Origin: Streptomyces xylophagus
GTDB lineage: Bacteria > Actinomycetota > Actinomycetes > Streptomycetales > Streptomycetaceae
NCBI RefSeq assembly: GCF_000716435.1
Contig: NZ_JNWO01000002.1
Span: forward strand, 248,001 to 312,000
Length of the DNA stretch: 64,000 bases
Reading direction: 5' to 3'
Below are positions 1 through 7,511 of this stretch, in pieces. The translations under genes were made by a program, and so were the position numbers. The first letter of the stretch is position 1; each line of letters begins with the position of its first letter. The notes beneath the pieces were generated by a model, which saw only the letters and a list, made by a program, of their open reading frames with translations, had not been told where the DNA came from and did not search any database.

Positions 1-1
1 G

Positions 2-325
2 CCCTCCTACGCCGCGCCGCTCGGCCTGGGCGGCGCACAGGGCAGCGAGAGCCCGAAGCCGTTCTCCGTGTGCTTCGCACCGGGCGAGCAACTGCTGCTG
101 TACACCGACGGCGTCACCGAGGCCCGCGACGACCACGGCACCTTCTATCCGCTCGGCGAGCGCGCCCACCTCCTGAAGGAGCCCGACGCGCAGAGCGCGC
201 TCGACTCCCTGCGCGAGGACCTGGTCCGCCACACGGCCGGCCCCCTGCATGACGACGCGGCGATGCTTCTGCTGCGCTATCACGACCATGCGGATACGAC
301 GGGAGACGCCTCGCCCATCGGGTGA
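2..325 (+). CDS. PP2C-type SpoIIE-like protein phosphatase, C-terminal part (5' partial)
   Basis: The reading frame is already open at the window edge, so only the last 107 codons are seen. The visible part has the late PP2C/SpoIIE signatures: LLLYTDGVTEARD around visible residues 31-43 and a closing HDDAAMLLLR segment, whose aspartates in this family hold the catalytic Mg/Mn ions. Such phosphatases in Streptomyces dephosphorylate anti-anti-sigma (STAS) proteins, often downstream of GAF or PAS sensor domains. The sensor part, if present, lies outside the window. A fuller relative with a GAF domain lies at 53645-55111. The family call is firm; the physiological target is unknown. Confidence 0.85.
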   Translation, partial: PSYAAPLGLGGAQGSESPKPFSVCFAPGEQLLLYTDGVTEARDDHGTFYPLGERAHLLKEPDAQSALDSLREDLVRHTAGPLHDDAAMLLLRYHDHADTTGDASPIG

Positions 326-382
326 GCGCGGGAGGTCCGTGCTGCCCACCGGTCGGCCCACTTCCTTGTTTCGTCAATCAAG

Positions 383-394
383 TAAACTGGTGGC
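383..394 (+). promoter_or_regulatory. -10 box giving a likely leaderless MarR transcript
   Basis: TAAACT at 383-388 fits the actinobacterial TAnnnT -10 consensus. Exactly six bases separate it from the ATG at 395, and there is no purine-rich ribosome site. This predicts transcription starting on the start codon. Inference from spacing only. Confidence 0.45.
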
Positions 395-850
395 ATGACC
401 ACGCCCGAGCAGCCACTGCGACCCATGAGTCCGCGCGAGGAAGAACTGGTGCGCGAACTCGCCCGGGTGATGCTCGTGCTGCCCCGGGTGGTCGACGCCG
501 ACATGATGCGGGAACAGCGCCTGCCGCTCTCGGAGTACACGACCCTCATGCACCTGTCCGAGGCCACGGACCGGCGGATGCGCATGAGCGAGCTGGCCTC
601 CGTCTGCAACCTCTCGCTGAGCGGCATGACCCGCATCGTCACCCGCCTGGAGACCCAGGGGCTGGTCGCACGGGCGCGGTGCGCCGAGGACGCCCGCGGC
701 TGGAACGCCGTCCTCACCGACCAGGGCCTCGCCCGCCTCCAGGAGGCATGGCCCGCCCACCTCTCCAGCGTCCGGCGCCATGTCCTCGACCACGTCGACG
801 CGGCCGACCTGACCCGGCTCCTCGGCGTGATGCGCCGTATAGCCACCTGA
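395..850 (+). CDS. MarR family transcriptional regulator
   Basis: A 151-residue protein of normal MarR length. The winged helix-turn-helix is visible at about residues 55-110 (MRMSELASVCNLSLSGMTRI, then a wing with LVARARCAEDARGW). MarR proteins are dimeric repressors that leave DNA on binding small phenolic or oxidised ligands. The gene has no ribosome site but a -10 box six bases before the ATG, so the mRNA may be leaderless. It precedes an LLM-type oxidoreductase by 28 bases in the same direction, so the pair is probably an operon in which the regulator controls itself and the enzyme. Ligand unknown. Confidence 0.9.
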   Translation: MTTPEQPLRPMSPREEELVRELARVMLVLPRVVDADMMREQRLPLSEYTTLMHLSEATDRRMRMSELASVCNLSLSGMTRIVTRLETQGLVARARCAEDARGWNAVLTDQGLARLQEAWPAHLSSVRRHVLDHVDAADLTRLLGVMRRIAT

Positions 851-878
851 CCCACCGAGCAGACCCAAGGAGTACGAG

Positions 879-1931
879 ATGACCACCCCGACCGACACCT
901 TCGGCATCACACTTGGCCTGGACACCTTCGGTGACGTCACGAACGACGCCGAAGGCGCGCCGCTGACGCACGGCCAGGCCATCCGCCGCCTCGTCGAGGA
1001 GGGCGTCCTCGCCGACCAGGTCGGCGTCGACCACTTCGGCATCGGAGAGCACCACACCGAGGCGATGCCGCTGTCGGCCGCCGACGTCGTCCTCGCGGCC
1101 ATCGCCGCGCGCACCGAGCGCATCCACCTCAGCTCGGCCGTGACAGTGATCAGCTCCGACGACCCCGTCCGGGTCTTCCAGCGCTACGCCACCCTCGACG
1201 CCGTCTCCGAAGGCCGCGCCGAAGTGATCCTCGGCAGAGGGTCGAGCACCGAGTCCTTCCCTCTCTTCGGCTACGACCTGAACGACTACGAGGAGCTGTT
1301 CGAGGAGAAGGTCGCCCTTTTCGCCGAACTGCTCAAGGAGAAGCCCGTCACCTGGTCCGGCAACACCCGTCCCGCCCTCGACGGTCTCTCCGTCTACCCG
1401 CACAGCGAGACGGGTTCGATCCCCACCTGGATCGGCGTCGGCGGCAGCCCGCAGTCGGTGATCCGCACCGCCCAGTACGGGTTCTCCCTGATGCTGGCGA
1501 TCATTGGCGGGGACGTGGCCCGCTTCGCCCCGTTCTCCCAGCTGTACCGCCGGGCGCTCGCGGAGTTCGGTCACCCCGCCCGGCCCATCGGCGTCCACGC
1601 GCCCGGCCATGTCGCCGCCACCGATGAACAGGCGGTGGAGGAGTTCGTGCCGGCCTTCCAGGAGCTGATCCGCAGCGTGGCGCGGCAACGCGGTTTCCGC
1701 ACCCCGACCCGCGAGAGCCTCATGCAGGACGTCGGCCCCGGCGGCGCCCTGCACGTCGGATCACCGGAGACCGTGGCCCGAAAGATCGCGGACACCCTCA
1801 AGACCCTCGACGCGACCCGCTTCAACCTGAAGTACGGGATCACCGGAATGCCCCACGACACCCTCATGACCAACATCGAGCTGTATGGCACGAAGGTGGC
1901 GCCGCTGGTGCGCGAGTTGATGGCGGACTGA
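879..1931 (+). CDS. LLM class (luciferase-like) flavin-dependent oxidoreductase
   Basis: A 350-residue bacterial-luciferase-like TIM-barrel protein that would use FMN or F420. The family landmarks are present: an early FGIGEHHTEA segment (about residues 50-60), GRAEVILGRGSSTESFPLFG (about 110-130), and a central stretch resembling SIPTWIGVGGSPQSV. An AAGGAG ribosome site precedes the ATG. It directly follows the MarR gene, which suggests ligand-induced expression and a detoxifying or catabolic mono-oxygenation or reduction. The cofactor (FMN versus F420) and substrate cannot be told from the sequence. Confidence 0.88.
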   Translation: MTTPTDTFGITLGLDTFGDVTNDAEGAPLTHGQAIRRLVEEGVLADQVGVDHFGIGEHHTEAMPLSAADVVLAAIAARTERIHLSSAVTVISSDDPVRVFQRYATLDAVSEGRAEVILGRGSSTESFPLFGYDLNDYEELFEEKVALFAELLKEKPVTWSGNTRPALDGLSVYPHSETGSIPTWIGVGGSPQSVIRTAQYGFSLMLAIIGGDVARFAPFSQLYRRALAEFGHPARPIGVHAPGHVAATDEQAVEEFVPAFQELIRSVARQRGFRTPTRESLMQDVGPGGALHVGSPETVARKIADTLKTLDATRFNLKYGITGMPHDTLMTNIELYGTKVAPLVRELMAD

Positions 1932-1990
1932 ACGCACGGGGGCGCGGAAACTCCGTTGCAGGCCGGGGGCCGTCACCCGACAGTGGGTCC

Positions 1991-2953
1991 ATGACCGCCC
2001 CCACCTCTGCGCCGCCCGGCCTGAGCGTCCGTCCGGCGACCCCGGACGACGCGTCGGCGGTGTGCGCCCTGCTGAACGAGATCGACCTCCTGGAGATCGG
2101 CCGCGCGGACACCGAACTGGCCGAGATCCAGGCGGACTTGAAGCACCCCGAGGTGGACCTGGAGCGCGACTCCTGGCTGCTCTTCGAGGGCGCTCGCCTC
2201 GTCGGATACGGCCTGCTGTGGGACGACTCGGGCGGCGAGCGGATCGACATCGATCACTACATCCTGCCGGGCCAACTACCGGGCGCTCTTCACCTGTTCG
2301 CCTTGATGGAGGCCCGCGCCGCCGAACGGGCCGCCGCCAACGGTGCAACCCGAGCGGTGGTCCACCTGCACCTCACCCTCGCCCCCACCATGGACCTGAA
2401 CGCGTTGCGGAACCGAGGCTGGCGCCCGGTCCGCCGCTACAACGTGATGGCCCGTCAACTATCGCCCACGGTCGACTCGTTGCCGACCACCCCGCCCGGC
2501 GTGACGGTGCGCCCCTGCCTGACGGAACCGGACCGCCGACGCGCCCACGCGCTGCTCCAGGAAGCCATGACGGAGCACTTCGACTTCCAGTACCGCACAT
2601 ACGCACAGTGGCTGGACGACATCGACGCCGAGCGGGTCGACTGGTCACTGATCTGGATCGCCCACGTCGACGGCCTCGGGGACGTCGCGATGGTGCGCAG
2701 CCACAACGACCGCGCCTCCATGGCCTGGATCGGCAACCTCGCCGTCCTGCGCCAGGCCCGCGGGAGGGGCCTGGGCAGCCACCTCCTGCGGTACGGCTTC
2801 GGCCACTACGCGGCACTCGGCCGCGACCGGATCGGCCTGGGCGTGGATACCGACAACACCAGCAACGCCCTCGCGCTGTACGAGCGGCACGGCATGACCC
2901 TCGACTTCGGCGTCGACACCTGGGAGTTGACCCTTCCCGTCACCTCCGGATGA
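1991..2953 (+). CDS. GNAT family N-acetyltransferase with two GNAT folds
   Basis: At 320 residues this is about twice the size of a single GNAT domain. The N-terminal half (about 10-150) begins with LSVRPATPDDASAVCALL, a typical first GNAT strand and helix. The C-terminal half (about 165-315) carries the acetyl-CoA pyrophosphate-binding loop RQARGRGLG at 254-262 and the late NALALYERHGM helix. The first copy lacks a clear R/Q-x-x-G-x-G/A loop, so only the second is likely catalytic. Acceptor unknown. It converges with the chitinase gene and the two stop codons are only about 6 bases apart. Confidence 0.87.
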   Translation: MTAPTSAPPGLSVRPATPDDASAVCALLNEIDLLEIGRADTELAEIQADLKHPEVDLERDSWLLFEGARLVGYGLLWDDSGGERIDIDHYILPGQLPGALHLFALMEARAAERAAANGATRAVVHLHLTLAPTMDLNALRNRGWRPVRRYNVMARQLSPTVDSLPTTPPGVTVRPCLTEPDRRRAHALLQEAMTEHFDFQYRTYAQWLDDIDAERVDWSLIWIAHVDGLGDVAMVRSHNDRASMAWIGNLAVLRQARGRGLGSHLLRYGFGHYAALGRDRIGLGVDTDNTSNALALYERHGMTLDFGVDTWELTLPVTSG

Positions 2954-2969
2954 TCTCCGTCACCTCCGG
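2937..2969. repeat. 13-bp direct repeat at a convergent gene junction
   Basis: CCGTCACCTCCGG occurs at 2937-2949 and again at 2957-2969 (period 20). The first copy encodes the end of the acetyltransferase and the second encodes the end of the chitinase on the other strand. It looks like a small local duplication. No function is evident. Confidence 0.6.
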
Positions 2970-4009
2970 GTGAACGACTTGAAGGTGTGGCTGAAGTACC
3001 AGGTGTCCTGGGCGATGCCGGAGCAGTTGTTGGCGCCGCCGGTGCCCACACAGCCGCCGTTGTCGCGCTGGAGCGCCCAGAAGGAGAGCGTGTTGATGCC
3101 CCGGGCGACGGCCCACTTCTTCACCGTGACGGCGTTCTCGGTGGTGAAGGTCTCCGCCGGGCCGAAGTCGTCGATGCCGGGCATCTCGGTGACGCCGATC
3201 TTCTTCCACAGCTTGGCCGGGTTCTTCTTCGGGTAGAGCGCGGCGAGTTGGGCGTGCAGGCCGGTCGCGGCGGTCTTGGTGTCCTCCGCCATGTCGTGCG
3301 CGGCGCCGTCGTAGTAGTCGAACGTCATGATGTTGACGACGTCGACGCGCGCGCCGTTGTCGACCGCGTTCTGCAGCAGGGCCACGCCGTTGGGCGCGAG
3401 ACCGGTGGTGGTGGTCGGCAGCGTGTAGGAGAACTCCACGCTGCGGCCGGTGCGTTCGGCCCAGCGCTGCACCTTGGCGATCGCCTTGTTGCGGCGGTCG
3501 ATACCGGCGGTGTTGTTGATGGAGTCGGCCTCGATGTCGAGGTCGATCCGGCTCACGCCGTAGGTCGTGACCAGGCTCTCGTAGACCTTCGCGATGGCGT
3601 CGACATCGGTGCAGCTGTCGGCCAGTTCGGTGTTGGTGGTGTCCGCGCTGTAGCCGCCGAAGGACGGGATGACGTTGCCGCCGCGCGCCTGGATGGTGGC
3701 GATGTCCTTGCCGAAGGTGGACTTGGCGATCGGCTGGGCGGGCAGGCCGTTCCAGTACGCCGTGCACGAGCCGGCTGCCTCGGTCTGCAGGAAGGCCATC
3801 GTGAGGTACTTGTTGCCGGACTCGGCGGCGAGCGCGGCCGGACTCTCGCCGGTCCACGCCTCGAAGTACGGCGCCGCCACGTGGTCCGGCATGGGCTGCG
3901 CGCGATGATCAGCGCTCGCGTCACCCCCGCCGAGAGCAACAAGCCCCGTGGACAAGGCGGTTACGGCCGCGCAGGACAGTGACGCGCGAAGAGGCCCAGG
4001 TCGTCTCAT
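2960..4009 (-). CDS. Secreted GH18 chitinase
   Basis: A glycoside hydrolase family 18 enzyme of 349 residues for chitin or chitooligosaccharide cleavage outside the cell. A signal peptide spans about residues 1-33, with an Ala-Ser-Ala cleavage site before DH. The barrel motifs follow: GGNVIPSFGG, then the catalytic RIDLDIEAD, whose glutamate (residue about 160) is the expected acid of DxxDxDxE, and later MTFDYYDGA. No carbohydrate-binding module is visible. The start at 4009 is chosen because GGGAG lies 5 bases before it; an ATG at 4021 is the alternative. A DasR-like operator lies upstream, so N-acetylglucosamine control is expected. Confidence 0.92.
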   Translation of the reverse strand: MRRPGPLRASLSCAAVTALSTGLVALGGGDASADHRAQPMPDHVAAPYFEAWTGESPAALAAESGNKYLTMAFLQTEAAGSCTAYWNGLPAQPIAKSTFGKDIATIQARGGNVIPSFGGYSADTTNTELADSCTDVDAIAKVYESLVTTYGVSRIDLDIEADSINNTAGIDRRNKAIAKVQRWAERTGRSVEFSYTLPTTTTGLAPNGVALLQNAVDNGARVDVVNIMTFDYYDGAAHDMAEDTKTAATGLHAQLAALYPKKNPAKLWKKIGVTEMPGIDDFGPAETFTTENAVTVKKWAVARGINTLSFWALQRDNGGCVGTGGANNCSGIAQDTWYFSHTFKSFTRR

Positions 4010-4068
4010 TGACGCTCCCATGCTGAAAGGAGAGAAGCCGCCCCAGACCGGGGCGAACAGCGACCATA

Positions 4069-4094
4069 TTTGGACTAGACCAATCGTCTGTCAA
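4069..4094 (-). promoter_or_regulatory. DasR-like dre operator overlapping the chitinase promoter
   Basis: On the minus strand ATTGGTCTAGTCCAAA (4069-4084) matches 12 of 16 positions of the DasR-responsive element ACTGGTCTAGACCACT known from Streptomyces chitinase and nag genes. A perfect TTGACA -35 lies just upstream at 4089-4094, so the operator sits in the spacer between -35 and -10. Binding by DasR would block transcription until GlcNAc-6-P accumulates. The match is seen directly; regulation is inferred. Confidence 0.75.
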
Positions 4095-4155
4095 GGTTCT
4101 TTACAGTGAACTGACCGGGACGGCGCGGGAATTCGGCGGGAGGCGCCGCCTCCGG

Positions 4156-5331
4156 TCAGTGGTGATGGTGGTGCTCGTGTTCCTGCTCCTGCTCGCCGTG
4201 ATCAGGTGAACCGCCCATCATCCGCAGCATGGCCGGGCCGCCGCTGCGCAGGAACCGTACGACCAGACTCGCGGCCAGCAGCAGGAAGGCGATGTTGAGC
4301 CAGGTCGTGTAGTTCCAGGTGATCCCGTCGTCGGGGATCTTGGCGTCGGCCTGGTCGGGGATCAACCCGAGCCCGCCGAACGCGAACTCGACGATGTAGC
4401 CGGCGACGGCCATCGCGGTGAAGAAGGTGACCAGCAGGAAGCCGGCCATCCGGGCGCCGTAGTACTTCCGGTAGATGTTCAGGATCGGCAGGATCAGCAG
4501 GTCGGCGTAGATGAAGGCGATCACTCCGCCGAAGCTGATGCCGCCCTTCCACAGCACCACCGCGAGCGGCACGTTGCCGATCGAGCAGACGAAGGTGGCG
4601 ATGGCCACCAGTGGCCCGACGAGCGGTCCGACCAGCTTCGCGGCGAAAGGGTGGTCCGCGAGGAAGAACGTGTGCCAGAAGCTGTCCGGCACCCAGGCGG
4701 CGATCGCGCCCGCGATCAACAGTCCGGCCACCAGGTCGCGCAGAATCGCGGCCCACTCCATCACGAAGATGTGCGCGACGGACGTGAACCCGTCCCGCGA
4801 GAACAGCCGTCGGACGAAACTCCCCTCGCCCCCGATCGACATGTCCATCGCCGCATGCCCCTCCATGGAACCGGCCAGCCCGCGCTCGGCCTGCTCCTGC
4901 GCCCGGTCCAGCAGGCGCTGACGCAGGAAGAGGCGGAACAGCACCGCGAGGACGACGATCATGATCGGCCCACCGACGAACTCGGCCGCGGTGAACTGCC
5001 AGCCCATCAACAGGGCCAGGATCACGCCGAGTTCGACGACCAGGTTGGTGGAGGCGATTTCGAAGGCCATGGCCGCGGTGAAGTTCGCACCCTTGCGGAA
5101 CAGGGAGCGTGCGAGCGCGACAGCCGCGTACGAACAGGAGGACGAGGCCGCGCCGAGCCCGGCGGCCAGAGCGAGCGTCCGCGGCCTGTCGTCACCGAGC
5201 AGCCGTACGACCGTCGACCGGCGCACCACCGCCTGCACGACGGCGGAGAGCGTGAAGCCGAGGATCAGTGCCCAGGTGACCTCCCAGGTCATCGAACCGG
5301 CAATGGACAATGCGTGCCCGATCGCTTCCAT
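4156..5331 (-). CDS. Permease of the PF03773 (ArsP/UPF0718) type with His-rich tail
   Basis: A polytopic membrane protein of 391 residues with about eight or more hydrophobic segments in two related halves. Each half has a small-residue/cysteine motif: SSSCSYAAVALA near residue 65 in the first and TFVCSIGNVPLAVVLWKGG in the second. This is the hallmark of the PF03773 permeases, which include organoarsenical exporters. The C-terminus ends in an acidic/histidine run (HEHHHHH after EQEQE), a plausible metal-binding tail. Its promoter carries a CsoR-like palindrome, so copper, another soft metal or a persulfide signal is a reasonable guess for substrate or inducer. Substrate not proven. Confidence 0.85.
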   Translation of the reverse strand: MEAIGHALSIAGSMTWEVTWALILGFTLSAVVQAVVRRSTVVRLLGDDRPRTLALAAGLGAASSSCSYAAVALARSLFRKGANFTAAMAFEIASTNLVVELGVILALLMGWQFTAAEFVGGPIMIVVLAVLFRLFLRQRLLDRAQEQAERGLAGSMEGHAAMDMSIGGEGSFVRRLFSRDGFTSVAHIFVMEWAAILRDLVAGLLIAGAIAAWVPDSFWHTFFLADHPFAAKLVGPLVGPLVAIATFVCSIGNVPLAVVLWKGGISFGGVIAFIYADLLILPILNIYRKYYGARMAGFLLVTFFTAMAVAGYIVEFAFGGLGLIPDQADAKIPDDGITWNYTTWLNIAFLLLAASLVVRFLRSGGPAMLRMMGGSPDHGEQEQEHEHHHHH

Positions 5332-5363
5332 GAACCCGCCCCTCTCCGTGTGCGTCTGGCAGG

Positions 5364-5383
5364 ACTATACCCCCAGGGGGTAT
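5364..5383 (-). promoter_or_regulatory. CsoR-family-like palindrome overlapping the permease -10 box
   Basis: ATACCCCCAGGGGGTAT (5367-5383) is a perfect 8-1-8 palindrome of the G/C-tract class bound by CsoR/CstR/RcnR-family repressors. On the minus strand TATAGT (5364-5369) forms a good -10 box, so the palindrome fills the core-promoter spacer and touches the -10. No CsoR-family gene lies in this window, so the repressor would act in trans. Confidence 0.72.
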
Positions 5384-5442
5384 TTAGTGCATGTGTCGCG
5401 GCAGGGGCGGGGGAGGGGAGGTGGCGTTGGTCGCGTCTGGGA

Positions 5443-5880
5443 CTAGCCGGCGCGAAACGGCGATGGCCGCGGACCTGGTCCGGCCGTCGTGCCGTCGACG
5501 TGGCGGAGCTGTCCGCCGGGCGTGTCGACGATCGCCTCGGACGGCTCCCACTCCACCCGCAACGGATCGCGCCTGCTGAACCTGCCGATGTGCGTGGTGA
5601 CGAGATCCTGAAGCCGCCCCAGGTTCTCCTGATCCTCGGCCTCGATGTGCACTCGCAGAGTGCCGGGGGTGGCCTGGAGGGTGCACTGCCCCCAGGGCAG
5701 GCGGAGCATCCCGTCGCTGTCCGTCCACTCGACCTGGATCTGGTCGGGTCGAAGGTCGGGGAGCGTGTGGGTCCGTGGGCGATGGGTCAGGTGGTGGCCC
5801 TTGTTGGCGAAGTGCTTGCAGAGCTGTACGAGGTACCGGGTGGGGCGTTCGGTGGCTATCTGTGCTTCGGCGGTGGGCAT
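5443..5880 (-). CDS. DUF2218 domain-containing protein
   Basis: A small soluble protein of 145 residues. The first 100 or so fit the DUF2218 pattern: RYLVQLCKHFANKG near residue 15, a mid segment with GQCTLQATPGTLRVHIEA, and LGRLQDLVTTHIGRFSRRDPLRVEW. The biochemical function of this family is not established; members often sit beside TetR or siderophore-related genes. The ATG at 5880 is preceded by GAGG at good spacing, which rejects a longer open frame running through the TetR gene. It is divergent from a TetR regulator and shares a 121-base promoter region with two palindromes, so it is probably that regulator's target. Confidence 0.85.
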   Translation of the reverse strand: MPTAEAQIATERPTRYLVQLCKHFANKGHHLTHRPRTHTLPDLRPDQIQVEWTDSDGMLRLPWGQCTLQATPGTLRVHIEAEDQENLGRLQDLVTTHIGRFSRRDPLRVEWEPSEAIVDTPGGQLRHVDGTTAGPGPRPSPFRAG

Positions 5881-5942
5881 GGGGTCCTCGGTTCGGTCGG
5901 GCGTGAGGGACTCGTGTGTGACGGCTCCTTCAGCTTTATCGA

Positions 5943-5980
5943 GACACTGTGTCGCTGTCAATGCATACTGTCTCGACAGT
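5943..5980. promoter_or_regulatory. Divergent promoter region with two palindromic TetR-type operators
   Basis: Two palindromes lie between the DUF2218 and TetR genes: GACACTGTGTC at 5943-5953 and ACTGTCTCGACAGT at 5967-5980. A perfect minus-strand TTGACA -35 for the DUF2218 gene sits between them (5956-5961). On the plus strand TATGCT (5990-5995) is a -10 six bases before the regulator's GTG, predicting a leaderless mRNA. The layout suits repression of both directions by the TetR protein. Confidence 0.65.
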
Positions 5981-6001
5981 GGCGGGACGTATGCTGAGGC
6001 G

Positions 6002-6580
6002 GTGCCGAAGCTTTGGAACGAGACCATCGAGGAGCACCGTCGCGCCGTACGCGACTCGGTGTTGGAGACCACGGCGGTGCTGGTGACCGAGCGTGGGCTG
6101 CGTGCGGTGACGATGTCGAAGATCGCCGAGGAGAGCGGGATCGGCCGGGCCACGTTGTACAAGTACTTCCCGGACGTCGAGTCGATCATGACGGCCTGGC
6201 ACGAGGAGCAGATCGCCGGGCATCTCCGCGAACTCGCCGCACTCCGGGACGGCGCCGGCAGCGCGGGCGAGCGGCTGAGAGCGGTACTGGAGGCGTACGC
6301 CTTCATCCAGCAACGACGCCACGGCCACGGACCCGAACTCGGCGCGCTGTTGCACCAGGGTGAACATGTCGTCGGCGCCGAGCAACACCTCCATCGCTTC
6401 CTCCGCGAACTCCTGGCCGAGGGCGTGCAGTCCGGCGACATCCGCGACGACGTCTCCCCGGACGAACTCGCGACCTACTGCCTCCACGCCCTTGCCGCGG
6501 CGGGAGTCCTGCCCTCCAAAGCGGCGGTACGACGACTCGTCTCGGTCACGGTGACGGGGCTGCGCCCGGCGGTGGGATGA
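6002..6580 (+). CDS. TetR/AcrR family transcriptional regulator
   Basis: A 192-residue TetR protein. The DNA-binding domain shows TMSKIAEESGIGRATLYKYFPD at about residues 36-57, with LETTAVLVTERG forming helix 1. The C-terminal ligand domain is helical with no recognisable specificity signature. The GTG at 6002 is chosen because it gives the normal TetR length; a long open frame extends upstream but has no start signal. The next gene's ATG overlaps this stop codon by four bases, so the two are translationally coupled. The two palindromes in the divergent promoter are the likely operators. Confidence 0.9.
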   Translation: MPKLWNETIEEHRRAVRDSVLETTAVLVTERGLRAVTMSKIAEESGIGRATLYKYFPDVESIMTAWHEEQIAGHLRELAALRDGAGSAGERLRAVLEAYAFIQQRRHGHGPELGALLHQGEHVVGAEQHLHRFLRELLAEGVQSGDIRDDVSPDELATYCLHALAAAGVLPSKAAVRRLVSVTVTGLRPAVG

Positions 6581-7323
6581 CGGGATACCCGGGCTTCGAC
6601 GTGCTGCTGGCGCGGTGGGCGAGCCGGCGGCAACTGGACGTCGCCGACCTGGCGAAGACGGCGGGGATTCCGGAGCACGAACTCCGGGCGGTGTTCGACG
6701 GAGCGGTGCCCGACTCGCCGGTGCTTCGAAGGCTCGCGCCCGCGTTGCACCTGCACGCCGCTGACTTGTTCGTGATCGCGGACGTGGTGGTACCGGACGA
6801 TCTGGCTCCCCTGGACGAGAGAGCGGGAGGGTTGGCCGCGGGCCTCGTGCAGGATGCCGTGGGCCTGCCACCGGAGCACAGAGACCGGTTGCGCCGACTC
6901 GTCCGTTCGTTGCCCCAGGAGAGCCGCACGCAGCCGGTTCGGATACCGCCGGTGTATGAACAGTTTCCGCAGGGCCCTGGTCGTGTGCTGGTACGCATGG
7001 TCCGTAACCGGAATCTGAGCTGGACGGGGATGGCCCGGACGTTTCTCTGTCTGACGGGCCGGTACTGGGCCGCGTCCACGTATGGGGCGGTGGGCAACGG
7101 GCGCAAGGAACTCACCCCCGACCTGCTCGTCGACTTCGCGACCGTCCTGGGCGTCCCCGCCGACACCCTGTCCGTCCTCACCGGTGTCGACCTTCCCGAT
7201 GGCACCCTGCAGGCGAACCCCGTGGCGGTCGACGTGGCCCAACTGCTCTGGGATGTGCGGCGCCTGACTGTCGATCAGATGCGAGAGGTCAGTGACGCGG
7301 CGCGGGCGATGCCGCCCGCATGA
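6577..7323 (+). CDS. Helix-turn-helix domain protein coupled to TetR
   Basis: A 248-residue soluble protein overlapping the TetR gene by ATGA. Two regions look like XRE-type helix-turn-helix units: residues about 8-55 (LLARWASRRQLDVADLAKTAGIP) and about 140-200 (NRNLSWTGMARTFLCLTG, then LTPDLLVDFATVLGVPADTL). Between them is a linker with many arginines. I do not recognise a characterised homologue. Translational coupling suggests it works with the TetR protein, for example as a co-regulator, but this is inference only. Confidence 0.7.
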   Translation: MTGYPGFDVLLARWASRRQLDVADLAKTAGIPEHELRAVFDGAVPDSPVLRRLAPALHLHAADLFVIADVVVPDDLAPLDERAGGLAAGLVQDAVGLPPEHRDRLRRLVRSLPQESRTQPVRIPPVYEQFPQGPGRVLVRMVRNRNLSWTGMARTFLCLTGRYWAASTYGAVGNGRKELTPDLLVDFATVLGVPADTLSVLTGVDLPDGTLQANPVAVDVAQLLWDVRRLTVDQMREVSDAARAMPPA

Positions 7324-7344
7324 CGGAAGGCGAGCGGCGGAAGG

Positions 7345-7368
7345 CCGTTCAATCGATCGGTTGAACGG
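7345..7368. repeat. 8-bp inverted repeat CCGTTCAA-N8-TTGAACGG
   Basis: Perfect arms at 7345-7352 and 7361-7368 lie 21 bases after the HTH gene stop and 144 bases before the next start. This could be a weak terminator or a regulator site for the binding-protein gene. The arms are not GC-rich enough for a typical Streptomyces terminator, so an operator is slightly favoured. Confidence 0.4.
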
Positions 7369-7511
7369 GACTTCAACCTCCCGCTCACCCCTCGCTCCGT
7401 ACGGACGACGCGAACGCCCCCTGGGCGGCTGAAGAATCACGAATGACCATGGCGCCGGGCTTCCGCCCACGCAGCCCATGGGCCTCACCCCCATCAGAGA
7501 GGTCCCCCAGC

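Noticed and set aside
5645..6001. N-terminal extension of the TetR gene
   Set aside because: It would run antisense through DUF2218 and over both operators. The GTG at 6002 gives the normal TetR length.
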